Shown here: positions 17,068 to 26,369 of the stretch, one piece after another | How positions within the stretch are numbered: the stretch's first letter is position 1 | Layout of the letters: each line of letters begins with the position of its first letter | NCBI RefSeq assembly: GCF_000185365.1 | Contig: NZ_GL622241.1 | Coordinates: 1,887,832 to 1,951,831 of the forward strand | Direction: 5' to 3' | From: Enterococcus italicus DSM 15952 | Lineage (GTDB): Bacteria > Bacillota > Bacilli > Lactobacillales > Enterococcaceae | Length of the DNA stretch: 64,000 nucleotides | The notes under the pieces: generated by a model | Told to the model about the DNA's origin: nothing | Databases searched by the model: none | What the model saw: the letters and a program-made list of their open reading frames with translations, nothing else | Translations under genes and position numbers: made by a program

Positions 17068-19389
17068 ATGCTAACTTTAAAGCAATTAAAAAAGTACTAC
17101 ACTGTTGGCACAACTGTAACCAAAGCGCTCGATGGTGTCAGCGTATCGTTTCGTAAGCAAGAATTTGTTGCCATCCTTGGTCCTAGTGGTTCAGGAAAGA
17201 CGACGCTATTAAATGTCATCGGTGGCCTGGATCAATACGATGAAGGGGATTTAATTATTAATGGCCAATCAACAAAGCACTTTAAAGCGAATGACTGGGA
17301 TGCCTATCGCAACAATTCGATTGGTTTTGTTTTTCAAAGCTATAACCTGATTGGTCACCAAGGGATTCTTGACAATGTCGAACTGGGTATGACGCTAAGT
17401 GGGCTTTCAAAAGACGAGCGTCGGAATCAAGCAATGAATGCCTTGGAACGAGTCGGGTTGAAGGAGCATTTACACAAGCGGCCCAATCAACTGTCCGGTG
17501 GCCAAATGCAGCGTGTAGCAATCGCCAGAGCACTGGCTAACAATCCAGAAATACTGCTATGCGATGAACCGACCGGCGCGCTTGACTCTGAGACGAGCGT
17601 GCAAATCATGGAACTAATTAAAGAACTATCTCGCGAAAAGCTGGTCATCATGGTTACCCACAACCCCGAGCTTGCTCATCGCTATGCTGATCGCATCATC
17701 GAGTTTTCTGACGGCAAGATTATGACGGACTCGCATCCATTTGAAGAAAATCAAGTCGATGATACCTTTCAACTGACGCATACCAAGATGTCCTTTCTCA
17801 CCGCACTAAGACTGTCCTTTACTAATATTCGCACCAAGAAAGGCCGGACTTTTTTGACCTCATTTGCTTCAAGTATCGGGATTATTGGGATTGCTATCGT
17901 CCTATCGCTATCCAACGGGTTCCAAAAGCAAATCGATCAAACGCAGGCCGAAACACTGTCAAAATTTCCGGTGACCATTTCTCAAATCAGTACGGATAAT
18001 AGTGAATTAGCCAACGATACGAGCACAACGAAAGCAAAAGAACAGACCGTTCTTGCCGAAACAAGTTCTCAAGACCTTGCCACTCATACAAATAACTTAG
18101 ATGCAGATTATTTAGCCTATGTAAAAAAGATTAATCCTGAGTGGAGCAATAATATCGGCTACAGTCGGATTACAAACCTAAATTTATTACGCGAAGTCAA
18201 TGGCACAGTCGAGCAAGTTCGCTTATCGAATCAAAAAACAGAGCAAACACCGAGCACATCCTTTGCGAGTTCGACAGGAGTCGGCGTATCTGTCTTTCCT
18301 GATCAATTAGACGATTCAAAAAGTAATTTTTTAAAAGAAAACTATCAGCTAGTCGACGGTAGCTACCCGACAAAAGCCACTGATCTTGTTCTTATCGTTG
18401 ACCAAGACGGCACCACCAATATCAACGCCTTAAACAACTTAGGCTTTGATCTAAAAAGTGGGATAGCTGTTCCATACAGCGACATTGTAGGCACGACTAT
18501 GAAACTCGTCGCCAACGACAACTATTATCAAACATTACCAACTGGAAATTTCCTTCCCAATCAAGATTTAACAGCCGTCTATAAGAACGACGCCAATCAA
18601 ACCGTCACTATCGTCGGCATTTTAAAAGCCAAAAGCTCTTCGACGATGGATCTATTGGCAACAGGGATTGCTTATAGTGATAGTCTGACACAGGCTGTCA
18701 TCACTGAAAACAAGCAGTCTGCTATCGTGACTGCTCAAAACAACCAATCAACCAATGTCTTGACTGGCGAAACACTAACAAGCGACTCCAAAAAAACTTT
18801 GTTGACGTATCTCGGTGCAGATGCTACACCAAGCAATATTTATATCTACCCGAATAACTTTAAATCAAAAGAAAAGGTATTGTCCTACTTAGATGCGTAT
18901 AACAAAGGCAAGAGCAAAGCCAATCAAGTTCTTTATACTGATTTAGCTGGTACGATGACTCAGTTAACAGGTGGATTGATGGATGCCATCACCTATGTGC
19001 TCGTAGCATTTGCAGGTATTTCATTAGTAACTAGTATGATTATGATTGGAATTTTGACGTATACTTCCGTGCTAGAACGCACCAAAGAAATCGGTGTTCT
19101 AAAAGCGCTTGGTGCACGCAAAAAAGACATCACCCGCGTTTTTGATGCGGAGACAGCAATTTTAGGTGTCAGCTCGGGGGTTTTAGGTGTAGCCATTGCT
19201 TATGCTGCGACATTCCCCATCAATCATTTGTTACAAAACTTAACGGATTTAAAAAACGTGGCACAGTTAAATCCTGTCCACGCTGGCATCCTGATAGTAA
19301 TCAGTACCGTCTTGACAATGCTAGGAGGTCACATTCCTGCCCGCATGGCTGCTAAAAAAGATGCCGCTATTGCCTTACGTGCAGAATAA
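17068..19389 (+). CDS. MacB-like ABC transporter, fused ATPase and FtsX-type permease
   Basis: This single-chain half-transporter has 773 residues. The N-terminal LolD/MacB-type ATPase covers about residues 1-225, with Walker [10 protein letters not shown] (38-46), signature LSGGQMQR and Walker [14 protein letters not shown] membrane helix near residue 265-290 is followed by a large extracytoplasmic domain (about 290-640) rich in Thr, Asn and Ser. Three C-terminal membrane helices form the FtsX/MacB_FtsX domain (about 645-773). Family members export peptides, antibiotics or toxins, or act as mechanotransmitters in bacitracin-type resistance. There is no neighbouring two-component system or bacteriocin gene here, so the substrate is unknown. 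A good AAGGAG precedes the ATG, and the gene is monocistronic with its own promoter. Confidence 0.88.
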   Translation: MLTLKQLKKYYTVGTTVTKALDGVSVSFRKQEFVAILGPSGSGKTTLLNVIGGLDQYDEGDLIINGQSTKHFKANDWDAYRNNSIGFVFQSYNLIGHQGILDNVELGMTLSGLSKDERRNQAMNALERVGLKEHLHKRPNQLSGGQMQRVAIARALANNPEILLCDEPTGALDSETSVQIMELIKELSREKLVIMVTHNPELAHRYADRIIEFSDGKIMTDSHPFEENQVDDTFQLTHTKMSFLTALRLSFTNIRTKKGRTFLTSFASSIGIIGIAIVLSLSNGFQKQIDQTQAETLSKFPVTISQISTDNSELANDTSTTKAKEQTVLAETSSQDLATHTNNLDADYLAYVKKINPEWSNNIGYSRITNLNLLREVNGTVEQVRLSNQKTEQTPSTSFASSTGVGVSVFPDQLDDSKSNFLKENYQLVDGSYPTKATDLVLIVDQDGTTNINALNNLGFDLKSGIAVPYSDIVGTTMKLVANDNYYQTLPTGNFLPNQDLTAVYKNDANQTVTIVGILKAKSSSTMDLLATGIAYSDSLTQAVITENKQSAIVTAQNNQSTNVLTGETLTSDSKKTLLTYLGADATPSNIYIYPNNFKSKEKVLSYLDAYNKGKSKANQVLYTDLAGTMTQLTGGLMDAITYVLVAFAGISLVTSMIMIGILTYTSVLERTKEIGVLKALGARKKDITRVFDAETAILGVSSGVLGVAIAYAATFPINHLLQNLTDLKNVAQLNPVHAGILIVISTVLTMLGGHIPARMAAKKDAAIALRAE

Positions 19390-19410
19390 AGAGATGGTTT
19401 ATTTATAAAC

Positions 19411-19463
19411 AAAAAGAACCAGACAATCCTAAATGCTCGAACTTTAGGATCGTCTGGTTCTTT
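19411..19463. terminator. Palindromic terminator, dispersed repeat copy T5
   Basis: AAAGAACCAGACAATCCTAAA pairs with TTTAGGATCGTCTGGTTCTTT. It lies between the convergent ABC exporter and DUF1015 genes and runs directly into a truncated 120-bp element. Confidence 0.82.
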
Positions 19464-19469
19464 GCTTGC

Positions 19470-19565
19470 GGCTCTCTCGGCAATAAGTCAAAAATTTGAA
19501 ATACAATTTTTGGAATTTCTGATCTTATTGCTCGGAGCTAAACGCAGTTGTCACAACCTCTTTTT
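19470..19565. repeat. 120-bp palindromic element, copy B1 (5'-truncated)
   Basis: It starts inside the element at GGCTCTCTCGGCAATAAGTC, joined to the end of hairpin T5. It continues to GCTCGGAGCTAAACGC and AGTTGTCACAACCTCTTTTT. It is nearly identical to copy B2, which follows without a gap. Confidence 0.78.
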
Positions 19566-19687
19566 AAACGGTGTTCCAACTGCAGCTCTCTCGGCAATAA
19601 GTCAAAAATTCAAAAATTTGAAATACAATTTTTGAATTTCTGATCTTATTGCTCGGAGCTAAACGCAGTTGTCACAACCTCTTTTTT
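19566..19687. repeat. 120-bp palindromic element, copy B2
   Basis: This is a full copy, from AAACGGTGTTCCAACTGCAG to GTTGTCACAACCTCTTTTTT. The inner arms CTCTCGGCAATAAG and CTTATTGCTCGGAG are inverted repeats, with a second dyad around CAAAAATTTG. It ends at the stop codon of the DUF1015 gene. Confidence 0.8.
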
Positions 19688-20913
19688 TATTTGGTTTTTA
19701 AATCATACACAAAAAGTCCACTTAATAATTTTGGTTCAAACCATGTTGATTTTGGTGGCATAATTTGATTCGCATCAGCTACGTTCAATAGATCGGCCAT
19801 TTGTGTCGGATACAACTCAACAGCTATTTGCCACTCTCCAGAATCCACTCGCTTTACAAGTTCTCCAGCTCCACGAATACCGCCCACAAAATCAATTCGT
19901 TTGTCTGTTCGAACATCGGTGATGCCAAAAATTGGTGCAATGATATGCTCTTGCAAGAGCGAAACGTCTAGCCCTGCGACAGGATCATCGGACTGAATAG
20001 CTTCTTTGACCGTCAGACGGTACCAGTGATTGCCAAAATACAGATTAAATTGCCCTTTTTGCTGTGGTTTTTGGTATGTGCTTTTTTCGACAGTGAAAGA
20101 TGGCGCCAGTTGTGCTAAGAAATCACTTGGTACTGAGACGTTAATGACTCGGTTGTATTCATAGATAGCCAACTCTTCATCAGGAAATAAAATCGATAAA
20201 AATTGTTCACTCTCAGGAGTAGCGGTATGAGCTGCCCGTTTTTCCAAGCCGACTTTTACTGCAGACTCGGTTCGATGATGACCATCAGCGATATAGAGCG
20301 CCGGTATGTGCTCAAATGCTTCTTGCAACGCCGAAATGACAGCCTCGTCTTTGATTTGCCACACGCGATGGTGAACATCATACATATGACTGAACTCACA
20401 AAATACAGGGTGTGTCTCTTTCCACTGATCCACTAGCTTCTTGATTGCTTGCTGCTGCCGGTAGCACAGAAAGATTGGGCTAGTATCTGCGTCACATGTA
20501 CGAATATGGTTCATTCGGTCTTGTTCTTTTTCTGGGCGGGTAAATTCATGCTTCTTAATTTTCCCATCCAAATATTCTTGAATCGAGGACGTCGCCACGA
20601 TTCCTGTTTGGCTACGTCCGTTCATCGTCAATTCATATAGGTAATACGTCGGCTCACCGTCTTCGACAAACCACCCTTCAGCTAAAAACTTTTGCAAATT
20701 CGCCGCGGCTTTTTCATAGACTTTTGGATCATACGGTGAGGCAAGCTCTGGTAGCTCGATTTCAGAACGATCAATGCGAAAATAACTGTAGGGATTCCCC
20801 TCTGCAAAAGCGGCCGCTTCTTTTGAATCAACTACATCATAGGGTAATACGGCAATTTGTTCAGCCAAGTCCGCTCGGGGATGGATGGCCGAAAAAGGAT
20901 TTACCTTGACCAT
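19687..20913 (-). CDS. DUF1015 family protein in the serine operon
   Basis: This is a cytoplasmic protein of 408 residues with the DUF1015 hallmark N terminus (NPFSAIHPRADLAEQIA, LPYDVVDSKEA) and the motif IADGHHRTESA near residue 215. The family often sits next to serA and serC, as here. Its start overlaps the serA stop codon by one base (TAATG), so it is translationally coupled. DUF1015 proteins have been linked to serine kinase (SerK) chemistry, but I cannot confirm the activity from sequence alone. It lacks a signal peptide and ends at a palindromic repeat acting as a 3' boundary. Confidence 0.85.
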   Translation of the reverse strand: MVKVNPFSAIHPRADLAEQIAVLPYDVVDSKEAAAFAEGNPYSYFRIDRSEIELPELASPYDPKVYEKAAANLQKFLAEGWFVEDGEPTYYLYELTMNGRSQTGIVATSSIQEYLDGKIKKHEFTRPEKEQDRMNHIRTCDADTSPIFLCYRQQQAIKKLVDQWKETHPVFCEFSHMYDVHHRVWQIKDEAVISALQEAFEHIPALYIADGHHRTESAVKVGLEKRAAHTATPESEQFLSILFPDEELAIYEYNRVINVSVPSDFLAQLAPSFTVEKSTYQKPQQKGQFNLYFGNHWYRLTVKEAIQSDDPVAGLDVSLLQEHIIAPIFGITDVRTDKRIDFVGGIRGAGELVKRVDSGEWQIAVELYPTQMADLLNVADANQIMPPKSTWFEPKLLSGLFVYDLKTK

Positions 20914-22097
20914 TAGCTCAGCACCTCCGGATTTTGAATAACACGAACTCTGACAATTGACTCTGTTTCTGTCAATTTGTCTGCTACTTTTTGTAATTTA
21001 GCCGCGTCCTCCTCGGCGACGTCAACTAAGGTGTAGGCGAATTGATCACGCCCACGATTGACCATGTTGTCGATATTAATGCCAAATTCAGCAATCGTCG
21101 AAGAAATGGTTCCTAGCATGTTCGGCACATTTTGATGAATGACTGTCAGACGATTAGGTGAACGAAATGACATGTCGACTGTCGGGAAATTCACGGAATA
21201 TTTGATGACACCTGTCTCTAAGTAGCGCTTCAATGTCCGCGCCGCCATTTTTGCACAATTAATTTCTGCTTCCTCTGTCGAAGCCCCCAAATGCGGCAAT
21301 ACCAAAACATCAGGATGGTGTAATAATTGTTCTTGTGCAAAATCCGTCGTAAAGCCTGCAATTTCTTTGGTCTCAACGGCTTGAATGACTGCTTGTGTGT
21401 CGACGATTTCACCGCGCGAAAAATTAAATAGGCGTGCCGATGGTTTCATCATCGCTAATTCCTTGGTGCTAATTAAATTTTTCGTTGAATCTAGTAATGG
21501 CACATGAATCGTGATAAAGTCACAAGTGGTCAAAACTTCGGCCATTTCTTGTGCACGCTTGACACGACGCGAGATACTCCAAGCCGTATCGACGGAGACA
21601 TACGGATCATACCCAATGACTTCCATACCGAGACGATAGGCATCGTTTGCAATCATCGCACCAATTGATCCTAAACCAATCACACCTAATTTTTTCCCGA
21701 CTAATTCATGTCCGGCAAATTGTTTTTTATTAGCTTCGACTTGTTCTTCAAGATTTGGTCCTGTTTGTTGTTCTAGCCACTGCACACTTTGTAAAATAGG
21801 CCTAACGTTTAACAGCAAGCTGGCTAAGACTAGTTCTTTGACCGCATTGGCATTTGCTCCCGGCGTATTAAAAACGACGATTCCTTTTTCAGTGCATTCA
21901 GCGACAGGGATATTATTCGTTCCCGCCCCCGCACGCGCAACTGCTAAGACACTCTTTGGAAAGTCGTAATCATGCAGCTTTTGGCTTCTTAAAATAATTC
22001 CATCCGGCGTATCACTTTCATTGATAGCATATCGTTCTTTTTCAAAGCGCTCCATTCCTTCTGGTGCGATGGCGTTAAATGTTTTTACTTGAAACAT
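20913..22097 (-). CDS. serA: D-3-phosphoglycerate dehydrogenase
   Basis: This is a D-2-hydroxyacid dehydrogenase of 394 residues that oxidises 3-phosphoglycerate to 3-phosphohydroxypyruvate, the first step of serine synthesis. The NAD-binding motif is GVIGLGSIGAMIAND, and the catalytic Arg/Glu/His region includes NFSRGEIVDT and LPHLGASTEEAE. A short C-terminal ACT domain (about 320-394) suggests feedback control. The gene begins exactly at the serC stop (TAA then ATG), with its GGGGGGAAAA ribosome site inside serC. It overlaps the DUF1015 gene by one base. Confidence 0.92.
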   Translation of the reverse strand: MFQVKTFNAIAPEGMERFEKERYAINESDTPDGIILRSQKLHDYDFPKSVLAVARAGAGTNNIPVAECTEKGIVVFNTPGANANAVKELVLASLLLNVRPILQSVQWLEQQTGPNLEEQVEANKKQFAGHELVGKKLGVIGLGSIGAMIANDAYRLGMEVIGYDPYVSVDTAWSISRRVKRAQEMAEVLTTCDFITIHVPLLDSTKNLISTKELAMMKPSARLFNFSRGEIVDTQAVIQAVETKEIAGFTTDFAQEQLLHHPDVLVLPHLGASTEEAEINCAKMAARTLKRYLETGVIKYSVNFPTVDMSFRSPNRLTVIHQNVPNMLGTISSTIAEFGINIDNMVNRGRDQFAYTLVDVAEEDAAKLQKVADKLTETESIVRVRVIQNPEVLS

Positions 22098-23177
22098 TTA
22101 GTTTTCCCCCTGTTCTTGTTCGAATGCTTGCATAAAAGCTACCAGTGCGTTAACGCCTTCTAACGGGAATGCATTGTAAATACTTGCGCGCATCCCACCC
22201 ACTGAGCGATGTCCTTTAATGTTTTCAAATCCAGCAGCAGTTGCTTGTTGAATAAATAATTTATCTAGTTCTGCTTGACCAGTCACAAAGGGAATATTTG
22301 TCAATGAACGAGCTTCTTTTGCGACCGGACTTGAAAAAAGCTGTGATTGGTCAATCGCGTCGTATAACAACGCCGCTTTTTCTTCGTTTCGCTTCACAAC
22401 TTCAGCTACTCCGCCTACCTCTTTGACCCATTCAAGAACTAACTTTGCCACATAAATTGCAAAAGTCGGTGGTGTATTGTACATGGATTGATTGTCTGCT
22501 TGCACTCGATAATCAAGCATCGGCGCAAAGACTTCTTCCGTATTTAAGAAATCTTCACGTATAATTACGACCGTCAAGCCAGCCGGTCCTAAGTTTTTTT
22601 GCGCTCCTGCGTAAATCATTGCAAAATCTTCTACCTGGTAGTCATTGCTTAAAAAATTAGACGACATATCTGCCACAAGCGGTACATTGCCTGTATCTGG
22701 AATCTGATGGTAAGAAACGCCGCCGATTGTTTCGTTGGTCGTGATATGGACATAAGCTGCCTCTGGATCCAATTCTGCGATAGTCGGAACCGATGTAAAT
22801 GAGTCATCTTCGCTTGATGCTACGACTTCTACTGTCACATTAGGTACTTTTTTGGCAGCCGCAATGGCCTTTTTAGCCCAAGCACCTGTGTTCACGTATA
22901 GTGCTTTTTTCCCTCGGGCAACGTTTAGAGGCAACATCGAAAATTGCAGACTTGCCCCTCCTTGCATGAAAAGCACACGGTAATTTTCAGGTATTTTCAT
23001 TAATTCACGTAATAATTGCTCGCACTCGTCAATAATCGCTAAGAATAAGGAGGATCGATGACTCAGCTCCAAAATGGACATGCCACTTCCTTGGTAATCC
23101 ACTAAGGAAGATTGTGCTTGCTCCAATACTTTTGTTGGCAAAACGGCTGGACCAGCTGAAAAATTATAAACAGTCAT
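22098..23177 (-). CDS. serC: Phosphoserine aminotransferase
   Basis: This is a PLP-dependent class V aminotransferase of 359 residues that makes phosphoserine from phosphohydroxypyruvate and glutamate. It starts with the typical [11 protein letters not shown]. The PLP lysine is in [12 protein letters not shown], and the C-terminal [17 protein letters not shown] contacts substrate. Twelve extra in-frame codons lie upstream, but the ATG at 23177 has AAGGAG at good distance and matches the family N terminus. It is first in the serC-serA-DUF1015 operon. No serB phosphatase is present in the window. Confidence 0.94.
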   Translation of the reverse strand: MTVYNFSAGPAVLPTKVLEQAQSSLVDYQGSGMSILELSHRSSLFLAIIDECEQLLRELMKIPENYRVLFMQGGASLQFSMLPLNVARGKKALYVNTGAWAKKAIAAAKKVPNVTVEVVASSEDDSFTSVPTIAELDPEAAYVHITTNETIGGVSYHQIPDTGNVPLVADMSSNFLSNDYQVEDFAMIYAGAQKNLGPAGLTVVIIREDFLNTEEVFAPMLDYRVQADNQSMYNTPPTFAIYVAKLVLEWVKEVGGVAEVVKRNEEKAALLYDAIDQSQLFSSPVAKEARSLTNIPFVTGQAELDKLFIQQATAAGFENIKGHRSVGGMRASIYNAFPLEGVNALVAFMQAFEQEQGEN

Positions 23178-23255
23178 ATCATTGTTCGCTCCTTTTCTTA
23201 TATGTGAAAACAATTATAGCAAATTAAGAAAGCATTAGAAAGCTTTCATCAAACA

Positions 23256-23289
23256 AAAAAAGAAGTTTTCCGAAGAAAACTTCTTTTTC
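23256..23289 (-). terminator. Terminator of scrK
   Basis: AAGAAGTTTTC pairs perfectly with GAAAACTTCTT around a 4-base loop, and T-runs flank both sides. It separates scrK from the serC operon. Confidence 0.88.
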
Positions 23290-23296
23290 TTATTCA

Positions 23297-24169
23297 TTAT
23301 GCTGAAAGAGCGACTTTTCTTGCCAGAGCTAAGCAACCCATCGTACCCGCGTTGTCTTCCAAAGCCGGAGTAACAATGTACTCATCCAATGATGGTGTTT
23401 TTACATAGCCTTTCATCAAATTTGTAAAGGCTTCGTGTACTTTTTTGACCATGTGTTGTTGTTTCATTACACCACCACCTAGGATAATTACATCAGGTGA
23501 AAGCATCAAGGTTGTATTGTACACGCATTGAGCGATGTAATCTGCTTCAATTGTCCAAAAAGGATCTGATTCTGGGACATCGGCTCCTTTTTTGCCTAGA
23601 CGTTTTTCGATTGCTGGACCAGCAGCCATCCCTTCTAAACAATTGCCATGGAAAGGACAATTGCCTTTATATGAATCATCTTCATGAGGAACGATAAGCA
23701 TATGGCCCATCTCCGGGTGACTAAAGCCTTCTACAAATTGGCCTTTTTGGATTGCTCCGCCACCAACTCCTGTACCGATTGTATAATACACAACGCTATC
23801 TAAGCCTTTGCCATGGCCAAAAACATATTCACCGTATGCAGCAGCATTTACGTCAGTCGTCCAAGCAACTGGTACAGAAAATTCCTTCTTCATTGCGCCC
23901 ACAAAATCATAATTTTGCCAAGCGAGTTTAGGCGTAGAGGTAATGTATCCGTAAGTTGGTGATTCTTCATGAATATCAATTGGTCCAAATGATCCAATCC
24001 CAATTCCGACAAGCTCTGTTTCAAATTTTTTGAAGAAAGCTATCACCTTTGCCATTGTTTCTGCAGGAACTGTTGTTGGAAAACTTTCGCGATGCAAAAT
24101 CTCCAAGTCTTCATTCCCTACTGCACAAACAAATTTTGTTCCTCCTGCTTCGATAGATCCATATAACAC
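23297..24169 (-). CDS. scrK: Fructokinase (ROK family)
   Basis: This is a ROK-family sugar kinase of 290 residues that phosphorylates the fructose released by sucrose-6-phosphate hydrolase. The N-terminal phosphate-binding loop is EAGGTKFVCAVG. A catalytic Asp lies in TTDVNAAAYGE. The zinc-binding ROK motif is visible as HPEMGH with cysteines in NCPFHGNCLEG. The start is a GTG at 24169, seven bases after AAGGA; no in-frame ATG competes. It lies 25 bases downstream of scrA and is probably co-transcribed with it. Confidence 0.93.
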   Translation of the reverse strand: MLYGSIEAGGTKFVCAVGNEDLEILHRESFPTTVPAETMAKVIAFFKKFETELVGIGIGSFGPIDIHEESPTYGYITSTPKLAWQNYDFVGAMKKEFSVPVAWTTDVNAAAYGEYVFGHGKGLDSVVYYTIGTGVGGGAIQKGQFVEGFSHPEMGHMLIVPHEDDSYKGNCPFHGNCLEGMAAGPAIEKRLGKKGADVPESDPFWTIEADYIAQCVYNTTLMLSPDVIILGGGVMKQQHMVKKVHEAFTNLMKGYVKTPSLDEYIVTPALEDNAGTMGCLALARKVALSA

Positions 24170-24194
24170 GTAACTGTCCTTCTTTCTTTTAAAC

Positions 24195-26147
24195 TTAGTT
24201 GCCTTTTTCAGTTGCTTTCGTCAATGCTAAAACTGCATCCTTATGAGATACGTGGCCATCAGTTACGACAGCAACCTCAGAGTAATTCGGTGTATTCGTA
24301 ACAATTTGCATCACTGTCGTATCGTAGCCAGCTTCAGCAATTTTTTGACGATCAAATGTTCCTAATACATCACCTTGCTTCACAACTTCTCCTTGTTTAC
24401 GATCAGAAGAAAAATGTGCACCTTCAAGATTAACTGTATCAATACCGATGTGCAACAATACTTCAGCTCCATCGTTTGATTGAATACCAAAAGCATGTTT
24501 TGTTTCATAGACAACCGATAGTACCCCACTAACAGGTGCGTAAAGTGTGTTATCAGTCGGGATAATGCCAATTCCTTTGCCCATTAATTCAGAAGAGAAA
24601 ACGGGATCGTTTACTTCTTTTAAATCAACAATGTCCCCTTCGACTGCTGCAGCGATTACTTCGTCTGATGCTTCATTTGTTGGTGCTGAATTGATTGAGA
24701 CAGCTACATCATCTGTCGCTTCGACAAGTGGTTCATTCATTTTCTTGCGACCGTAAACATAAGTCAGCACAAATGCCACGATAAAACTGATACATGCAGA
24801 AATAGCAAAGCCTTTGTATCCACCACTAGCTATTGAAATAAATCCAATCACACCAGCTGAACCTAGTGCTGCTGCTAATACATGGAAAATACCGATAAAG
24901 GCACTAGCAATACCAGATGCAATCATCGCACAGATAAACGGAAATTTCAATTTTAAATTGATCCCAAAAATTGCAGGCTCAGTGATCCCTAATAAAGCAG
25001 ATACGCTGGCAGTAGAAGCCAATGCTTTTTGTTTTTCATTTTTTGTTAATAAAAATACTGCGAACGCTGCCGCACCTTGTGCAATATTGGCCATTGATGC
25101 GACTGGAAAGATAAATGTACCCCCTGTTTTAGCAATATCAGCGATTAACGTCGTTTCAATTGCTGGGAAGCTTTGGTGTAGTCCAGTAATCACGATTGGA
25201 GAATAAAATAATCCTAGTACCGCTAAACCAACTGGGCCAGCTGTATCATACAACCAGACTAAGCTCGTTGTCAGACCATCGCCGACACCGCGCATCACAG
25301 GACCTACGACTGTAAATGTTAAAAAGCCAGTAATAATAATTGCTAACATTGGTGTGAATGTAAAGTCTAAGACAGTCGGAATTTTTTTATGCAAGAATTT
25401 TTCAAGTGTAGCTAAAATGTAAGCAACGGCTAACACAGGTAAAACAGATCCTTGGTAACCAGCTTGGGCTACGTTTAAACCAAAGACATTCCAATAAGGC
25501 ATGGTGCCTTCTGCAATCGTATTGGCAACATTGTAGCCATTAACTAAGGATGGCATTACCATCGCCATCGCCATAGCAGCACCTAGGTATGGATTTCCGC
25601 CAAAACGTTTTGTTGCTGAGAAACCAACCAAAATTGGTAAGAACGCGAATGGTGCCGATGCTAATAAATTAATAATAGAAGCGACATCGGTAATTGCTGG
25701 GTACATTTGCACCAAAGATTGTGCGCCAAATAATTTTTCAGCTGTTAAGACATTGTTGATTGCCATCAATAACCCACCTGCTACTAAAGCTGGCATTAAT
25801 GGAACAAAGATATCTGATAGCACTTTCACAAAATTCATCATTGGATTTTGTTTTTTTCCTTCTTGTGCAACTGCTTTTAAGTCTTCAGTCGAAGCCTCTT
25901 TCACTCCTACGATCGTGACAAGTTCTTCATAGACCTTATTCACATCTCCAGGTCCGATAATAATTTGATACTGGCCATTTGTTTCAAATGTGCCTTTGAC
26001 ATCTGCATTGTCATCTAATGCTTTTTGGTCTACCTTGCTTGAGTCTTTCAAGACAAGACGTAACCGTGTAGCACAATGCGCTGCTGCAACGAAATTCTCT
26101 TTACCCACTGCATCGGCCACTTGCCGTGCAACTTCTTTGTGATTCAT
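24195..26147 (-). CDS. scrA: Sucrose-specific PTS enzyme IIBCA
   Basis: This is a single-chain PTS permease of 650 residues that imports sucrose as sucrose 6-phosphate. IIB is N-terminal (about 1-90), with its phosphorylated cysteine in [12 protein letters not shown]. The membrane IIC domain (about 100-460) has about ten segments. IIA is C-terminal (about 500-650), with its histidine in [11 protein letters not shown]. Eleven in-frame codons precede the chosen ATG, but AAGGAGG sits nine bases before ATG 26147 and the N terminus [10 protein letters not shown] is standard. Its promoter and operators lie in the divergent region shared with scrB. Confidence 0.93.
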   Translation of the reverse strand: MNHKEVARQVADAVGKENFVAAAHCATRLRLVLKDSSKVDQKALDDNADVKGTFETNGQYQIIIGPGDVNKVYEELVTIVGVKEASTEDLKAVAQEGKKQNPMMNFVKVLSDIFVPLMPALVAGGLLMAINNVLTAEKLFGAQSLVQMYPAITDVASIINLLASAPFAFLPILVGFSATKRFGGNPYLGAAMAMAMVMPSLVNGYNVANTIAEGTMPYWNVFGLNVAQAGYQGSVLPVLAVAYILATLEKFLHKKIPTVLDFTFTPMLAIIITGFLTFTVVGPVMRGVGDGLTTSLVWLYDTAGPVGLAVLGLFYSPIVITGLHQSFPAIETTLIADIAKTGGTFIFPVASMANIAQGAAAFAVFLLTKNEKQKALASTASVSALLGITEPAIFGINLKLKFPFICAMIASGIASAFIGIFHVLAAALGSAGVIGFISIASGGYKGFAISACISFIVAFVLTYVYGRKKMNEPLVEATDDVAVSINSAPTNEASDEVIAAAVEGDIVDLKEVNDPVFSSELMGKGIGIIPTDNTLYAPVSGVLSVVYETKHAFGIQSNDGAEVLLHIGIDTVNLEGAHFSSDRKQGEVVKQGDVLGTFDRQKIAEAGYDTTVMQIVTNTPNYSEVAVVTDGHVSHKDAVLALTKATEKGN

Positions 26148-26160
26148 TTGAACTCCTCCT

Positions 26161-26176
26161 TTGAAAACGTTTTTCA
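26161..26176. promoter_or_regulatory. cre-like or third ScrR-like site in the scrA leader
   Basis: TTGAAAACGTTTTTCA is a near-perfect palindrome with the central ACGT of LacI-family operators. It differs from the cre consensus by one extra base in the right half. It lies between the scrA promoter and ribosome binding site. Confidence 0.45.
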
Positions 26177-26181
26177 TCATT

Positions 26182-26219
26182 ATGATACCTGATTTTAAAA
26201 AAATGTCAAACGTTTATCA
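26182..26219 (-). promoter_or_regulatory. scrA promoter overlapped by a ScrR operator
   Basis: On the minus strand TTGACA (plus 26204-26209) and TATCAT (plus 26182-26187) are 16 bases apart. The palindrome TGTCAAACGTTTATCA (26204-26219) overlaps the -35 box. Confidence 0.72.
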
Positions 26220-26292
26220 AATTATTTTTTTATTGAATTTAGAAAAACACTCAAAACACTTTTAAATAAACTTTATTATCTAATGATACATT

Positions 26293-26331
26293 TGATTATC
26301 GTTTGACATTTAGCACAATTAAAGCTATCCT
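26293..26331 (+). promoter_or_regulatory. scrB promoter overlapped by a ScrR operator
   Basis: TGATTATCGTTTGACA (26293-26308) is the inverted counterpart of the scrA operator. It includes the -35 box TTGACA (26303-26308). TATCCT (26326-26331) follows after 17 bases. The mirrored layout lets one repressor control both directions. Confidence 0.75.
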
Positions 26332-26369
26332 TATGGAAAAAGAATGCGGTTTCTATATAGGAGGAAAGA

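Noticed and set aside
17068..19389. Bacitracin-type resistance (BceAB) transporter
   Set aside because: BceA and BceB are separate proteins with ten segments and an adjacent two-component system. Here a single MacB-like chain is present without such neighbours.
24814..25206. 130-codon open frame antisense to scrA
   Set aside because: It mirrors the membrane domain of scrA, has no ribosome site and no independent homology-like motif.
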